The notes under the pieces are model-generated. The model was not told the origin of the DNA and did no database searches. It saw nothing but the letters and a program-made list of their open reading frames with translations. From Novosphingobium mangrovisedimenti (GTDB lineage: Bacteria > Pseudomonadota > Alphaproteobacteria > Sphingomonadales > Sphingomonadaceae), in contig NZ_JANZXA010000002.1 in NCBI RefSeq assembly GCF_025153475.1, forward strand, positions 310,001 to 374,000: DNA of 64,000 nucleotides, in the 5' to 3' direction. Made by a program: the position numbers and the translations under genes. The number at the start of each line of letters is the position of its first letter. Within the stretch, counting starts at the first letter, position 1. Below, piece by piece: positions 37,414 to 46,353 of this stretch.

Positions 37414-37425
37414 TTATGTATACAA
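37414..37425. promoter_or_regulatory. Candidate GntR operator before the GlcG-like gene
   Basis: TTATGTATACAA contains the 8-bp palindrome TGTATACA. It matches the 35831 site over ten bases and lies 74 bases upstream of the GlcG-like ATG, downstream of the gntR-family stop. Confidence 0.55.
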
Positions 37426-37451
37426 ATCAGGCAGCCCCGCCGGCCGTGCGC

Positions 37452-38171
37452 TTATTCGACGGTGTCGAGCACTGTTGGCGGAAAGGGCATCGCCTCCCCC
37501 GCCGAACCGCTCAGGAGATGGCCATAGCGCACCAACGCCGTGCGCGTGCGGCGGATGTGCATGACGAGCGCGGCCTGCGCTGTCTCGATCTCGCGCTTGG
37601 CGATGGCATCGAACAGCAGCTGGTGCTCGATGTCGTGCGTGCGCCCGGCACCGCTGTTGCTGCCGCTCAGCGCCAGTTTCATGTAGGCGCGCCGGTAGCT
37701 CTGCGTGGTATCCCAGACCCGCTCGACCATCTGCGCGAGCAGCGGCGTGTTGTGCCGGCGATAGGTGATCCAGTGGAATTCCCGGCCCAGGGCAATCGCT
37801 TCGTCGACATCGGTAGCCTTCTCGTTGCGCTCCATCACGGCGCGCAGGTCGGCGATGTCCTCGTCGGTCAGGTCAGGAACGCTGTCCGCCAGCAGCAGCG
37901 GTTCGATGCGCTCGCGAATCTCGTAGGAGACCTCGAGGTCGCGACGGGTCAGGCTGGTGACGCGTGCGCCGGCATTGGCGCGCATCGTCACGAGCCCGCG
38001 CGCCTCCAGCATGCGCAAGGCATCGCGCACCGGGATACGGCTGGTTTCCAGCTCGCCGGCCAGTTCGTCCTGCTTGATCCGCGCGCCCGGCGCGAGGTCG
38101 CCCGACAGAATCCTCTCGGCGAGAATGTCGGCAACCCGCTGGCTGGCGACGGTGGACTGCTCCTTGTTCAT
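37452..38171 (-). CDS. GntR family transcriptional regulator (FCD/FadR type)
   Basis: A 239-residue repressor-type protein. The N-terminal winged helix contains D-E-L-A-G-E-L-E-T-S-R-I-P-V-R-D-A-L-R. The C-terminal FCD domain has the metal-site pattern R-E-F-H-W-I-T and H-D-I-E-H-Q with a distal His in L-V-M-H-I. Ligands of this class are usually small organic acids. ATG 38171 was chosen since a GTATAC motif lies 18 bases upstream; an in-frame ATG at 38288 would bury that site inside the gene. It probably controls the surrounding locus and itself. Confidence 0.88.
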   Translation of the reverse strand: MNKEQSTVASQRVADILAERILSGDLAPGARIKQDELAGELETSRIPVRDALRMLEARGLVTMRANAGARVTSLTRRDLEVSYEIRERIEPLLLADSVPDLTDEDIADLRAVMERNEKATDVDEAIALGREFHWITYRRHNTPLLAQMVERVWDTTQSYRRAYMKLALSGSNSGAGRTHDIEHQLLFDAIAKREIETAQAALVMHIRRTRTALVRYGHLLSGSAGEAMPFPPTVLDTVE

Positions 38172-38186
38172 GCGCGATCCCGTTGC

Positions 38187-38196
38187 TGGTATACGA
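38187..38196. promoter_or_regulatory. Candidate autoregulatory operator of the gntR-family gene
   Basis: TGGTATACGA, which fits TnGTATACnA, lies immediately upstream of the proposed start. It is the third site with the GTATAC core in this locus. Confidence 0.45.
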
Positions 38197-38284
38197 TCCA
38201 GCCATAACGGCTTTCGCCGGCAAGGCCAAATCGCAATGACACCAGGGTTGGAACTCAAGTCCATAGCCCCGACGATGGCATCGC

Positions 38285-39670
38285 TCACGCCATGGCGAAA
38301 AGTCCGATCGCCACGGCCAGCCCCAGCATCGGCACCAGCACGGTCAGCACGCCGACGGCCGGATAGGCATCGCGATGGGTCTCGCCGCAGATCGCGCGGA
38401 TCGTGGTGACGACATATCCATTGTGCGGCAGGCTATCGAGCGCGCCACTGGCAATCGCGACGGTACGATGAAGCGCGGAAGGGTCCGCGCCCATCTGCAG
38501 GTACGCAGGCGCGAGCAACGGCAGGGCGATGGACTGCCCGCCCGACGCGGAGCCCGTCAGCCCGGCGATCACGGTAACGGCAATCGCCGCGCCGATCAGC
38601 GGATTCCCGGGGATGTGCTGGACGGCATCGAGCGCGGCCTGGAACGCGGGCGAGAGCGCCGCGACCGCGCCGAAGCCGACCACCGCGCACGTGTTGGTGA
38701 TCGCGACCACCGCACCGGTCGCCCCGCGCGAGAAAGCCGCCGGCATCGCCCCGCGTGAGCGAAGACCGATCAGCACTGCGATCGCCGTTCCCGTGCCCAG
38801 CGCCACGACCAGCGCCCACTTGCCCAGCGACTGCGCCGGCAAGAGCGTGGAAACGGGGCCCAGCGCCTGCGGATACTGGAACGCCATGAAGACCGCCAGC
38901 ACCGCCACCAGCGGGAGGATGCACAGCAACGGGTGCGGCAAGTGGTTGTTCGCGCCGATGGCATCGTCGCTCGGCCGCACCTCGAACCGCTCGCCCCGCG
39001 CCACCGCGCGCTTCACCATGCGATCGAGCAGGAAATAACCCAGCCCCGCCATCAGCAGGGCGACGACGAGGCTGACCTGCCAGCCCGCGTAAGCGTCGGT
39101 CCCCAGGTACTGCATCGGGATGAGGTTCTGGATCTCCGGCGAGCCGGCACTGGTCATCGTGAACGTGACCGAACCAAAGCACAGCGCCCCCGGAATGAAA
39201 CGGCGCGGCAGATCAGCCTCGCGGAACAGATGGACCGAGAGCGGATAGACCGCGAAACCGACGATGAAAACCGAAACGCCGCCGTACGTCAGCACGGCGC
39301 AGGCCGCCACCACGGCGAGCACGGCATGGCGGATGCCGATACGATCGACCACCCAGCGCGCAACGCTGGCCGCCGCGCCGCTTGCGCCCATGACCTCGCC
39401 GAAGATCGCGCCGAGCAGGAACATCAGGAACCAGCTCCCGAAGAAGCCGGTAAAGCCATTCATATAAGCCGTCGCGAAATCGGGTGCGCCTTCGGCGGCC
39501 AGCGGCGGCACCCAGGCGATACCGCTGGTGAGTGCCACGAGCGCCGCCGCAATCGGCCCGGCAAGGAGGATGTTTACGCCGCGCACCGTCATCCAGATCA
39601 GCAGGACGAGAGCCCCTGCAAGGCCGATGGCACTAACCAAGACCGCTATCTCCCCAAGCTTTGTCAGCAA
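38285..39670 (-). CDS. GntP-family organic/sugar acid permease
   Basis: A 461-residue polytopic membrane protein with about 12-14 helices. The family-like stretches T-M-T-S-A-G-S-P-E-I-Q-N near the middle and T-G-S-A-S-G-G-Q-S-I-A-L near the end fit the gluconate:H+ symporter (GntP) group. It lies upstream of the gntR-family gene on the same strand with a 113-base gap. It probably imports the acid degraded by this locus. Confidence 0.85.
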   Translation of the reverse strand: MLTKLGEIAVLVSAIGLAGALVLLIWMTVRGVNILLAGPIAAALVALTSGIAWVPPLAAEGAPDFATAYMNGFTGFFGSWFLMFLLGAIFGEVMGASGAAASVARWVVDRIGIRHAVLAVVAACAVLTYGGVSVFIVGFAVYPLSVHLFREADLPRRFIPGALCFGSVTFTMTSAGSPEIQNLIPMQYLGTDAYAGWQVSLVVALLMAGLGYFLLDRMVKRAVARGERFEVRPSDDAIGANNHLPHPLLCILPLVAVLAVFMAFQYPQALGPVSTLLPAQSLGKWALVVALGTGTAIAVLIGLRSRGAMPAAFSRGATGAVVAITNTCAVVGFGAVAALSPAFQAALDAVQHIPGNPLIGAAIAVTVIAGLTGSASGGQSIALPLLAPAYLQMGADPSALHRTVAIASGALDSLPHNGYVVTTIRAICGETHRDAYPAVGVLTVLVPMLGLAVAIGLFAMA

Positions 39671-39818
39671 TGCGCACTTGTTGCAGACCGGCCACGCGCT
39701 TGTCCATGGGCCAATGCATCAGGGTAACGAGGTTAATTTCACATTTCCCAAAGACCTACCGACTCCGTTTAACCGCCGCCTCCTAGCCTCGGGGCATTCG
39801 ATAACCGTTGGCGGTCGC

Positions 39819-41117
39819 ATGGCACTGAAACAGATTCCCACGTCCCAGATCGAACTGGGCATGTACATCCACAGTTTTGAAGGCAGCTGGCTGAGCCATC
39901 CGTTCTGGCGGGCCCGCTTCCTCGTCGAAGATCAGGAAAAGCTGGAGACGCTGCGCGAAAGCGCGCTCGACGGCGTGGTGATCGACACCGATCGGGGGAT
40001 CGACGTCGCGGTCAAGGCGGACGAGGCACCGCCGCCGCGCGGCCCCGTCCTCCACTCCGACATGAAGGCCCGGGTCCGGCGCAGGGAGCCCGCGGCCGCG
40101 AGCCCGGCACGTCCGGCCGCCCCGGCCCGCCCGATCCGCGCCGCAGCGCCGCTCGCGGGTTCGGCCACGGTCGCGCGCGAATTCGGCAATGCCCGCCGCA
40201 CGGTCGGGCAGGCCCGCAAGGTCATTTCCAAGATCTTCATCGAAGCACGGCTCGGCAAGGCTCCGCGCGTTGCCGACGTCACCCCCGTCGTCGAGGACAT
40301 CCACGCCTCGATCGAACGCAATGCCCACGCCTTCTCGGGCCTGATGCGCTGCAAGACGGAAATGGAAGCGATCTACCAGCACATGCTTTCGGTCAGCGCG
40401 CTGATGGTCTCGCTCGCGCGGGAAATGCGACTGACGCCGCAGGAAACCCGGCTGGCGGGCATGGCCGGCCTGCTGCTGGACATCGGGGTAAGCCGCCTGG
40501 AGATCGGCAATGCGATGATGGCCGGCCAACTCGACGACATCGACGAGGAACTGTGGCAACGCCATTGCTACATCGGGCGCGAGTTGCTGGCCGCGGCCGA
40601 TGACGTGCCCGAGGAAGTCCTCCACGCGGTCATGCGCCACCACGAACACATGGATGGCTCGGGCTTTCCCCAGAGCCTCGCCGAGCGCGACATCGACTTG
40701 TTCTCGCGCATGGCCGCCATCTGCGACAGGTTCGACCTCATCGTCGCCGGCGCGGTGACCGGGCAGGCTGTCGATCCGGCCGAGGCCATGCGCATGATGA
40801 TGGAGACGGAAGACGCATTCGACAGCGAAATCCTTACCCGTTTCCGCGAGGCGCTGGGCGTCTATCCGGTCGGTTCGTTCGTGAAACTGCGTTCGGAACG
40901 CATCGCCATGGTCGTCGACCAGGACCCGTCCGAACCGGCGCTGCCCACGGTGCGCGCGTTCTACTCGCTGGCGGCCGACAAGCACGTGGCGACAAAAACC
41001 ATCGCGCTCGCCGAATGCTACGGGGAGGACGCGATCACGGGCGTCGCCGACATTTCCGGACTGGACCTGCCGCCCGTCGAGGAGCTGCGCGAACGGCTGT
41101 TCTCGGCATCGAAGTGA
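39819..41117 (+). CDS. HD-GYP domain protein with degenerate HD motif
   Basis: A 432-residue protein: an N-terminal DUF3391-like domain (about 1-75), a proline/alanine-rich linker (about 90-115), then an HD-GYP domain from about residue 165. The metal-binding H-D pair is L220-D221 (L-L-L-D-I-G). The later motif is H274-H-E then D-G-x-G-F-P at 280-284, with Phe for Tyr. Loss of the first His predicts weak or no c-di-GMP phosphodiesterase activity; it may be a c-di-GMP or protein-binding receptor instead. The ribosome site is weak. Confidence 0.85.
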   Translation: MALKQIPTSQIELGMYIHSFEGSWLSHPFWRARFLVEDQEKLETLRESALDGVVIDTDRGIDVAVKADEAPPPRGPVLHSDMKARVRRREPAAASPARPAAPARPIRAAAPLAGSATVAREFGNARRTVGQARKVISKIFIEARLGKAPRVADVTPVVEDIHASIERNAHAFSGLMRCKTEMEAIYQHMLSVSALMVSLAREMRLTPQETRLAGMAGLLLDIGVSRLEIGNAMMAGQLDDIDEELWQRHCYIGRELLAAADDVPEEVLHAVMRHHEHMDGSGFPQSLAERDIDLFSRMAAICDRFDLIVAGAVTGQAVDPAEAMRMMMETEDAFDSEILTRFREALGVYPVGSFVKLRSERIAMVVDQDPSEPALPTVRAFYSLAADKHVATKTIALAECYGEDAITGVADISGLDLPPVEELRERLFSASK

Positions 41118-42902
41118 TCAGATCCCGTACCAGAACACCAGCGAGATCGAGAGCGCGGTGACCATGATCGCCACCAGGGGAACGCCCGAGCGCAAGTAGT
41201 CGCCGAAGGTGTAGTCCCCCTCGGTCAGGATCATCATGTTGGTCTGGTAGGCGACCGGCGTCGCGTAGCACAGGTTGCAGCCGAACAGCACGGCCAGCAC
41301 GAGCGGTTCGGCCGGCAGGCCCAGCTTGTTCGCGATGTTGAACGCGATCGGCGTGCCGACTGCCGCGGCCGCCGAGTTCGAGGCAAAGTTCGTCAGCACC
41401 GTGACGAAGAGCATGATCGCCGCGAGAACGCCGGCGGGGGGCAGATACTGCAACCCCGCCGCCATCAGGCCGCCCAGCCACGCCGCCGCCCCCGAAACCA
41501 GCATGAACTTGCCCAAGGCGATCGACGCCGCGACCAGCACGATGACCTGGGCCGATAGCGCGCGCCCCACGCGCTCGAAGCGCACGCACCCGGTGGCAAA
41601 CATCAGGATCGCGCCCGCCAGCGCCGAGATCGCGATCGGCACCAGGCCGACCGAGGCCAGTCCCACTGATCCCGCCATGATCGCGAGCGCCACCGGCGCC
41701 TTGCCCGAACGCGTCATTTCCTGCCCGCCTTCGATCTGCAGAAGGCCATCGGCATCGGCAAAGCGACGCAGGTCTTCCGGCAGGCCCATAACCAGCAGCA
41801 CGTCGCCTTCCTTCATCGGCGCGTCGGGCGAATGGGGCCGGGTATCGCGCAGCGGCTGGCGCGCGTGGTGGATGCCAAGCAGGGCCACGCCTTCCAGCCC
41901 CGCGGTCTTGGGCGTAAGGCCAATCAGCCTGCTGTCGGGCGCGACGATCATTTCCGCGACCATCAGATCCTTGCCCGAGCGAGAGGAGTCGGCCAGCATC
42001 CGCTCGACGAGCCACCGCGGCGCCAGCACGGCGGAAAGCTTGCGCGCCGTTTCCTGCAGCCCTTCGAAGGTACTCGATACGAGCATGCGCCGACCGAGAT
42101 GACCGGTCGCCCCCGCCGGAAGCCAGGCGACCACGCCTTCGGGCAGATTTCCGCGCACTTCCTCTATGGTCTTGCCGCGCATCGGCGAGTCCTGGGGAAT
42201 GCGCAGCTTGGCAAGGAACGTCCGGCTTTCCGCCGCCACCGCCTTGGTGTTGTCCGGCAGCAGGCGCGGCATCACCAGCCACATGTAGGGCACGGCGAAA
42301 ATCGCCGCGCTGAACACGATCGGAGTGAATTCGAAGACGTGGAGCTGCCGCATGCCCAGATCCTGCGCGATCGACACCACCAGCAGGTTGGTGGACGTGC
42401 CGATCGTCGTTGACATGCCGCCGATCAGGATCGCCGCGTTGACCGGAATCAGCGTCTTCGACGCCGGCATCCCGCCACGCGCCGCCATCTGCGCCAGGAT
42501 CGGGATCATCAACACCAGCACCGGCGTATCGTTGATCAGCATGCTCAGCAGCAGGCAGACGACCAGCGTGAACAGCAGCGCCACCATCTTGTTGTACTGC
42601 CAGACCCGCGCCAGCGCCCGCGCCGCCGGATCGAGCGCACCGGTCACCACCATGCCGCGCCCGAGGATCATCAGCGAGCAGATCGTCACGAGCGCGTAGT
42701 GCCCGAATCCCTCGAACGCGAGCTGGAGCCCGGCGTACTTGTCCTGTCCCGGCATGGGCATGACATAGAGCAGCAGCGCGATCGCGCCGATCGTCAGCAG
42801 CGAGACGATCTCGACCCGCAAGGTGCCCTTGACGAAACCGTAGAACATGGTGAGCGCGATGATGATCGCGCTGGCGGCATGGAGATCGGGCAGCAGATGC
42901 AT
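41118..42902 (-). CDS. SLC13/DASS family permease with RCK_C domains
   Basis: A 594-residue membrane transporter. Two helical halves contain N-D-T-P-V-L-V-L (with T-T-I-G-T-S-T-N-L-L) and a second N-F-A-S-N-S-A-A-A-A-V-G repeat, as in CitT-type anion permeases. A soluble insert (about residues 215-390) has two TrkA-C-like (RCK_C) units, suggesting ligand gating. The substrate is probably a dicarboxylate or sulfate. The stop codon abuts that of the HD-GYP gene (TGATCA). Confidence 0.88.
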   Translation of the reverse strand: MHLLPDLHAASAIIIALTMFYGFVKGTLRVEIVSLLTIGAIALLLYVMPMPGQDKYAGLQLAFEGFGHYALVTICSLMILGRGMVVTGALDPAARALARVWQYNKMVALLFTLVVCLLLSMLINDTPVLVLMIPILAQMAARGGMPASKTLIPVNAAILIGGMSTTIGTSTNLLVVSIAQDLGMRQLHVFEFTPIVFSAAIFAVPYMWLVMPRLLPDNTKAVAAESRTFLAKLRIPQDSPMRGKTIEEVRGNLPEGVVAWLPAGATGHLGRRMLVSSTFEGLQETARKLSAVLAPRWLVERMLADSSRSGKDLMVAEMIVAPDSRLIGLTPKTAGLEGVALLGIHHARQPLRDTRPHSPDAPMKEGDVLLVMGLPEDLRRFADADGLLQIEGGQEMTRSGKAPVALAIMAGSVGLASVGLVPIAISALAGAILMFATGCVRFERVGRALSAQVIVLVAASIALGKFMLVSGAAAWLGGLMAAGLQYLPPAGVLAAIMLFVTVLTNFASNSAAAAVGTPIAFNIANKLGLPAEPLVLAVLFGCNLCYATPVAYQTNMMILTEGDYTFGDYLRSGVPLVAIMVTALSISLVFWYGI

Positions 42903-42915
42903 CGCCTCGCCCTGC

Positions 42916-44481
42916 TCAACCCTGCGCCTGGGTCCACTCGACCCGGTAGAGATCGAAACGCCGGTCCTTGAGATTCTGCACCGCGCCCGACTGGCGCGCG
43001 GTCAGCAGGGCATCGAGGCTGAGATCGGCGATAGCAATGGTTTCCGTGTTCGGCGCGGCATCGGCGGCGACGCCGTCGCGCGAGAAGGGAAAGTCCGAAG
43101 GCGTGAGGATCCCGCTTTCCGCATAGTGCACGTCCATGTTCTCGACATTGGGCAGGTTGCCGACCACGCCGGACGTGACGACGTAGCACTGGTTTTCCAC
43201 CGCGCGCGCCTGGCAGCAGTAATGCACGCGCAGGAAGGCGCGCCGCTCGTCGGTGCAGAAGGGCACGAACAACAGCAATGCGCCCTGGTTGACGAGGTGG
43301 CGGGCCAGCTCGGGGAACTCGCTGTCGTAGCAGATCATGACGCCGATCGGCCCGCAGTCGGTCGGGATCACATTGGCGCCATAGCCGCCCTTGATGTTCC
43401 ACCAGCGTCGCTCCGAGGGCGTGGGGTGCAGCTTCTGGGTCTCGTGCGTCGAGCCGTCGCGCAGGAAGGTATAGGCGATGTTGCGGATCTCGCTCTTGCC
43501 GCCCTCCAGCTTGACCCGCGTAGGATGCGATCCGCCGATGATGTTGATGTTGTAGCTGACCGCCATGTTCTGCATGAAGTCGACGAAGCGGTCGGTATAG
43601 GTGGCGATATGCTCGATCGCCTTGGCCGGCTCGAGCTTTTCTTCCTCGATCGACAGCAGTTCGAGCGTGAACAGCTCGGGAAAGACCACGAAGTCGCTCT
43701 CGTAGTCGGCGGCGACGTCGATCCAGTATTCGACCTGTTCCTCGAACTGGTCGATGGTCTCGATCTTGCGCATCATGAACTGCACCGTGGCCACGCGCAC
43801 GTTGGACGGCACGCGTTCCTTGAGGCCGGGGATCGCCTTTCCGGTATCGCGCGGCGCCAGCGGGTTGGTCCAGTACATCAGGACCGCGTTGCCGCCGCTC
43901 TCCTTGTCGTTCGGCAGATAGTCGCGAAGGATGCCGTGCGGCTCATAGCCCTGGTTCATCTGGAAGTTGACGACCTGGTCGCGGATCTTCTTGTCCTTGA
44001 CCGCCTGCAGGTAGTCGGCAGCGTTGGGATAAGTCCGCTTGCGGCGGTAATAGCCCGGCATGCGGCCGGCAAAGGCGATACCTTTCAGCTCAAAATACTG
44101 GCACAGCTCCTTGCGTTTGCGATAGAGCCGCTGGCCGATGCGCAGGCGCCGGTAATCGGGATCGACGCAGACCTCGAAGCCATACAGCACGTCGCCGTCC
44201 TCGGCTGGCGGACGGCCATAGCCACCGGCGCTGATCTCTTCCCAGGTGTGCGGCTTGAAGGCGAGATCTGCCGTGACGATCATCGTCGCGCAGTGGCCCA
44301 CCACCGCGCCTTCGTATTCCGCGATGAACTGGCCTTCGGGGAAATTGATCACCTGCCCGCGGATCTCGGCGCGCGTGAAGGCATCCGCCTTGCCATAGAC
44401 CTTGACCGAAAGCCGGGCGATGGCAGGCGCATCGGCAACGGTTGCCTGGCGGATGATGAGCTTGGCTTTAGTCTGGTCCAT
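42916..44481 (-). CDS. Fused GNAT acetyltransferase / carbon-nitrogen hydrolase
   Basis: A 521-residue two-domain protein. Residues 1-~200 are a GNAT fold (V-C-V-D-P-D-Y-R-R-L-R-I-G-Q-R-L acetyl-CoA loop). Residues ~220-521 are a nitrilase-superfamily domain with E269 (F-P-E-L) and nucleophile C384 (I-C-Y-D-S-E). This fusion is a known conserved architecture in proteobacteria, but the substrate is undefined. The domains suggest acylation coupled to amide hydrolysis. ATG 44481 was chosen; GTG 44490 is nearby. It is 13 bases downstream of the permease start and on the same strand, so co-transcription is likely. Confidence 0.88.
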   Translation of the reverse strand: MDQTKAKLIIRQATVADAPAIARLSVKVYGKADAFTRAEIRGQVINFPEGQFIAEYEGAVVGHCATMIVTADLAFKPHTWEEISAGGYGRPPAEDGDVLYGFEVCVDPDYRRLRIGQRLYRKRKELCQYFELKGIAFAGRMPGYYRRKRTYPNAADYLQAVKDKKIRDQVVNFQMNQGYEPHGILRDYLPNDKESGGNAVLMYWTNPLAPRDTGKAIPGLKERVPSNVRVATVQFMMRKIETIDQFEEQVEYWIDVAADYESDFVVFPELFTLELLSIEEEKLEPAKAIEHIATYTDRFVDFMQNMAVSYNINIIGGSHPTRVKLEGGKSEIRNIAYTFLRDGSTHETQKLHPTPSERRWWNIKGGYGANVIPTDCGPIGVMICYDSEFPELARHLVNQGALLLFVPFCTDERRAFLRVHYCCQARAVENQCYVVTSGVVGNLPNVENMDVHYAESGILTPSDFPFSRDGVAADAAPNTETIAIADLSLDALLTARQSGAVQNLKDRRFDLYRVEWTQAQG

Positions 44482-44542
44482 GGCCGGCACTATTACGCGT
44501 GGGGAGCCCCCGGGTTCCAGTCGTATTCTGCGCGGGGCCTGC

Positions 44543-45004
44543 CTAGCCCCGGCCGCGGTAGCCCGGCACGCCCTGATCGGGCACCCACAGCCCGCCGGGA
44601 ACCGGGCCCGACTGCCAGAACACGTCGATGGGAATGCCGCCGCGCGGATACCAGTAGCCGCCGATGCGCAGCCAGTGCGGCTGCATCTCGTCGAACAGGC
44701 GCTGGCCGATGCCCACGGTCACGTCCTCGTGGAAGCCGTTGTGGTTTCGGAACGATCCGAGGAAGAGCTTCAGGCTCTTCGATTCGACGATGGTATCGCG
44801 CGGCGCATAGTCGATCACCAGATGCGCGAAATCGGGCTGGCCGGTCACCGGGCACAGCGATGTGAACTCGGGCGCGGCGAAGCGCACCAGATAGAGGGTG
44901 TCCTTGCGCGGGTTGGGCACGTAGTCGAGAACGGCCTCTTCGGGCGAGGCGGGCAGAGCACTGCTCTGGCCGAGATGCAGGGGGGAAATTGGCGTGTCGC
45001 TCAT
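44543..45004 (-). CDS. queF: 7-cyano-7-deazaguanine (preQ0) reductase
   Basis: A 153-residue unimodular T-fold enzyme that reduces preQ0 to preQ1 with NADPH in queuosine synthesis. Catalytic C51 lies in [10 protein letters not shown], with Asp58, and the QueF motif E-S-K-S-L-K-L starts at E74. Length is typical of the short type I form. It lies upstream of the GNAT-nitrilase gene with a 61-base gap. Confidence 0.96.
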   Translation of the reverse strand: MSDTPISPLHLGQSSALPASPEEAVLDYVPNPRKDTLYLVRFAAPEFTSLCPVTGQPDFAHLVIDYAPRDTIVESKSLKLFLGSFRNHNGFHEDVTVGIGQRLFDEMQPHWLRIGGYWYPRGGIPIDVFWQSGPVPGGLWVPDQGVPGYRGRG

Positions 45005-45152
45005 GCAGCAGGCCATGCAGCCAACGCCCGCCCAAGACAAGCGCCAACTCGCCCGGCACGGCCCGGTTCGGCGGCACCGCGCCACGCCTTGCCGCCCGGA
45101 GCCACGGCATTAACATACGGTTCAGCGCCCGCGCGTCTTTCGTGGACGAACC

Positions 45153-46325
45153 ATGAGGGGCACACGTCAGATCATCAGGCATATGGCCGTGCTTGCGGCA
45201 GCGACCCTGGCCGCGCACGTGCAGGCGCAGCCGCTCCAGGACTGGAGCCTGCCCACCCCCGGGCCCGGCGAAACCGCATCGGCTGCGCAAGGCCCCGTCG
45301 ATGCGCAGAACCCGGTGGTCCGCCAAGCCGCACCGGACCTTCCGGAACCAGCAACCTCCACGCCCGTCCCGACGGTCGACGCACCTCAGCCTCCCCCCGC
45401 GCCCGACATCGGGCCGAGCGCCGCACCGGGGCCACAAGCGGCGGCAAGGCCGCGCCCGACACCAGCGCCTGCAGCAAGCACGGCCGTCCCGGCCCCTTTG
45501 CCAGCAGCCCCCTCCCGCCGGCCCTCGCCCGATATGCAGGAAGCGCCCACACCAGTTGTGACGCCTCGGCCCGCTGAAGCGGAGGCCGTCGTGGAACCTG
45601 TGCCTCCGGTGGCAGGCAGCGACTCGCGCTGGCCCGTCTGGTGGTGGGGCATACCCGCCGCGTTGGCAGCACTGGTCCCGGGCTTCCTGTTGCTGCGCCG
45701 TCGCCGCAACCCTGCGGGCGACGAGGAAGTCCAATCCGTGACGCCGTCGATCCCGCCAAGACCTGTCGCACCGGCGCCCGCAGCCCCGTCCCATCGGGCC
45801 GGGTGCGATCTGGAATTCGAACCGGCCGCCATGCGCCTTTCGCTCGTCTACGCGACGCTGCAGTTTCATCTGCGCCTGACCGCGCAAACCGAACTTCCTC
45901 CAGGCAAGCTGCTGGCGGACATGATCTCGGCGCACGGATCGTTGCCCCAGGCCATGCAGCTCGCGCCGCCGCCCGAGGCTCTGGGAACGGTGCAAACCTT
46001 TGCCCGAATGACGCCGGGACAGGTGCTGGAGGTGAAAGGCGAACTGCAACTGCCCCTGAGCGTGATCCGTCCCGTGCAGCGGGGCGGAGCCGCCTTCATG
46101 GTGCCGCTGGTGCGACTGGCCCTGCTCGGCGACGCCCGGCCCGACCTGCCCCATCTGGAACTGGGCTGTGTCTTCACGGTCGGCATCCCCGGCTCCGGCC
46201 CTGCGCTGTCGTCCCTGCGGCTCGATACGGGGCCACGGGAGTTCACAGAACTTTCCGCGCGCGAGATCGAGGCCGCGCGCCGCACTGTGCTCTTGCCCCT
46301 CGACCACGCCCGCGCGGCGGGCTAG
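45153..46325 (+). CDS. Exported proline-rich protein with one TM helix, unknown function
   Basis: A 390-residue protein. A signal peptide ends near A-H-V-Q-A (residue ~25). A Pro/Ala-rich, probably disordered stretch follows to ~150. A TM helix (W-W-W-G-I-P-A-A-L-A-A-L-V-P-G) precedes an Arg-rich stop-transfer (L-L-R-R-R-R-N). The last ~150 residues form a cytoplasmic domain with well-mixed composition. The tail looks like a folded conserved domain but I cannot name it. It is followed after 28 bases by the lyase gene. Confidence 0.65.
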   Translation: MRGTRQIIRHMAVLAAATLAAHVQAQPLQDWSLPTPGPGETASAAQGPVDAQNPVVRQAAPDLPEPATSTPVPTVDAPQPPPAPDIGPSAAPGPQAAARPRPTPAPAASTAVPAPLPAAPSRRPSPDMQEAPTPVVTPRPAEAEAVVEPVPPVAGSDSRWPVWWWGIPAALAALVPGFLLLRRRRNPAGDEEVQSVTPSIPPRPVAPAPAAPSHRAGCDLEFEPAAMRLSLVYATLQFHLRLTAQTELPPGKLLADMISAHGSLPQAMQLAPPPEALGTVQTFARMTPGQVLEVKGELQLPLSVIRPVQRGGAAFMVPLVRLALLGDARPDLPHLELGCVFTVGIPGSGPALSSLRLDTGPREFTELSAREIEAARRTVLLPLDHARAAG

Positions 46326-46353
46326 GCTTCTTCGCGCGATAGCGGAGAACACC

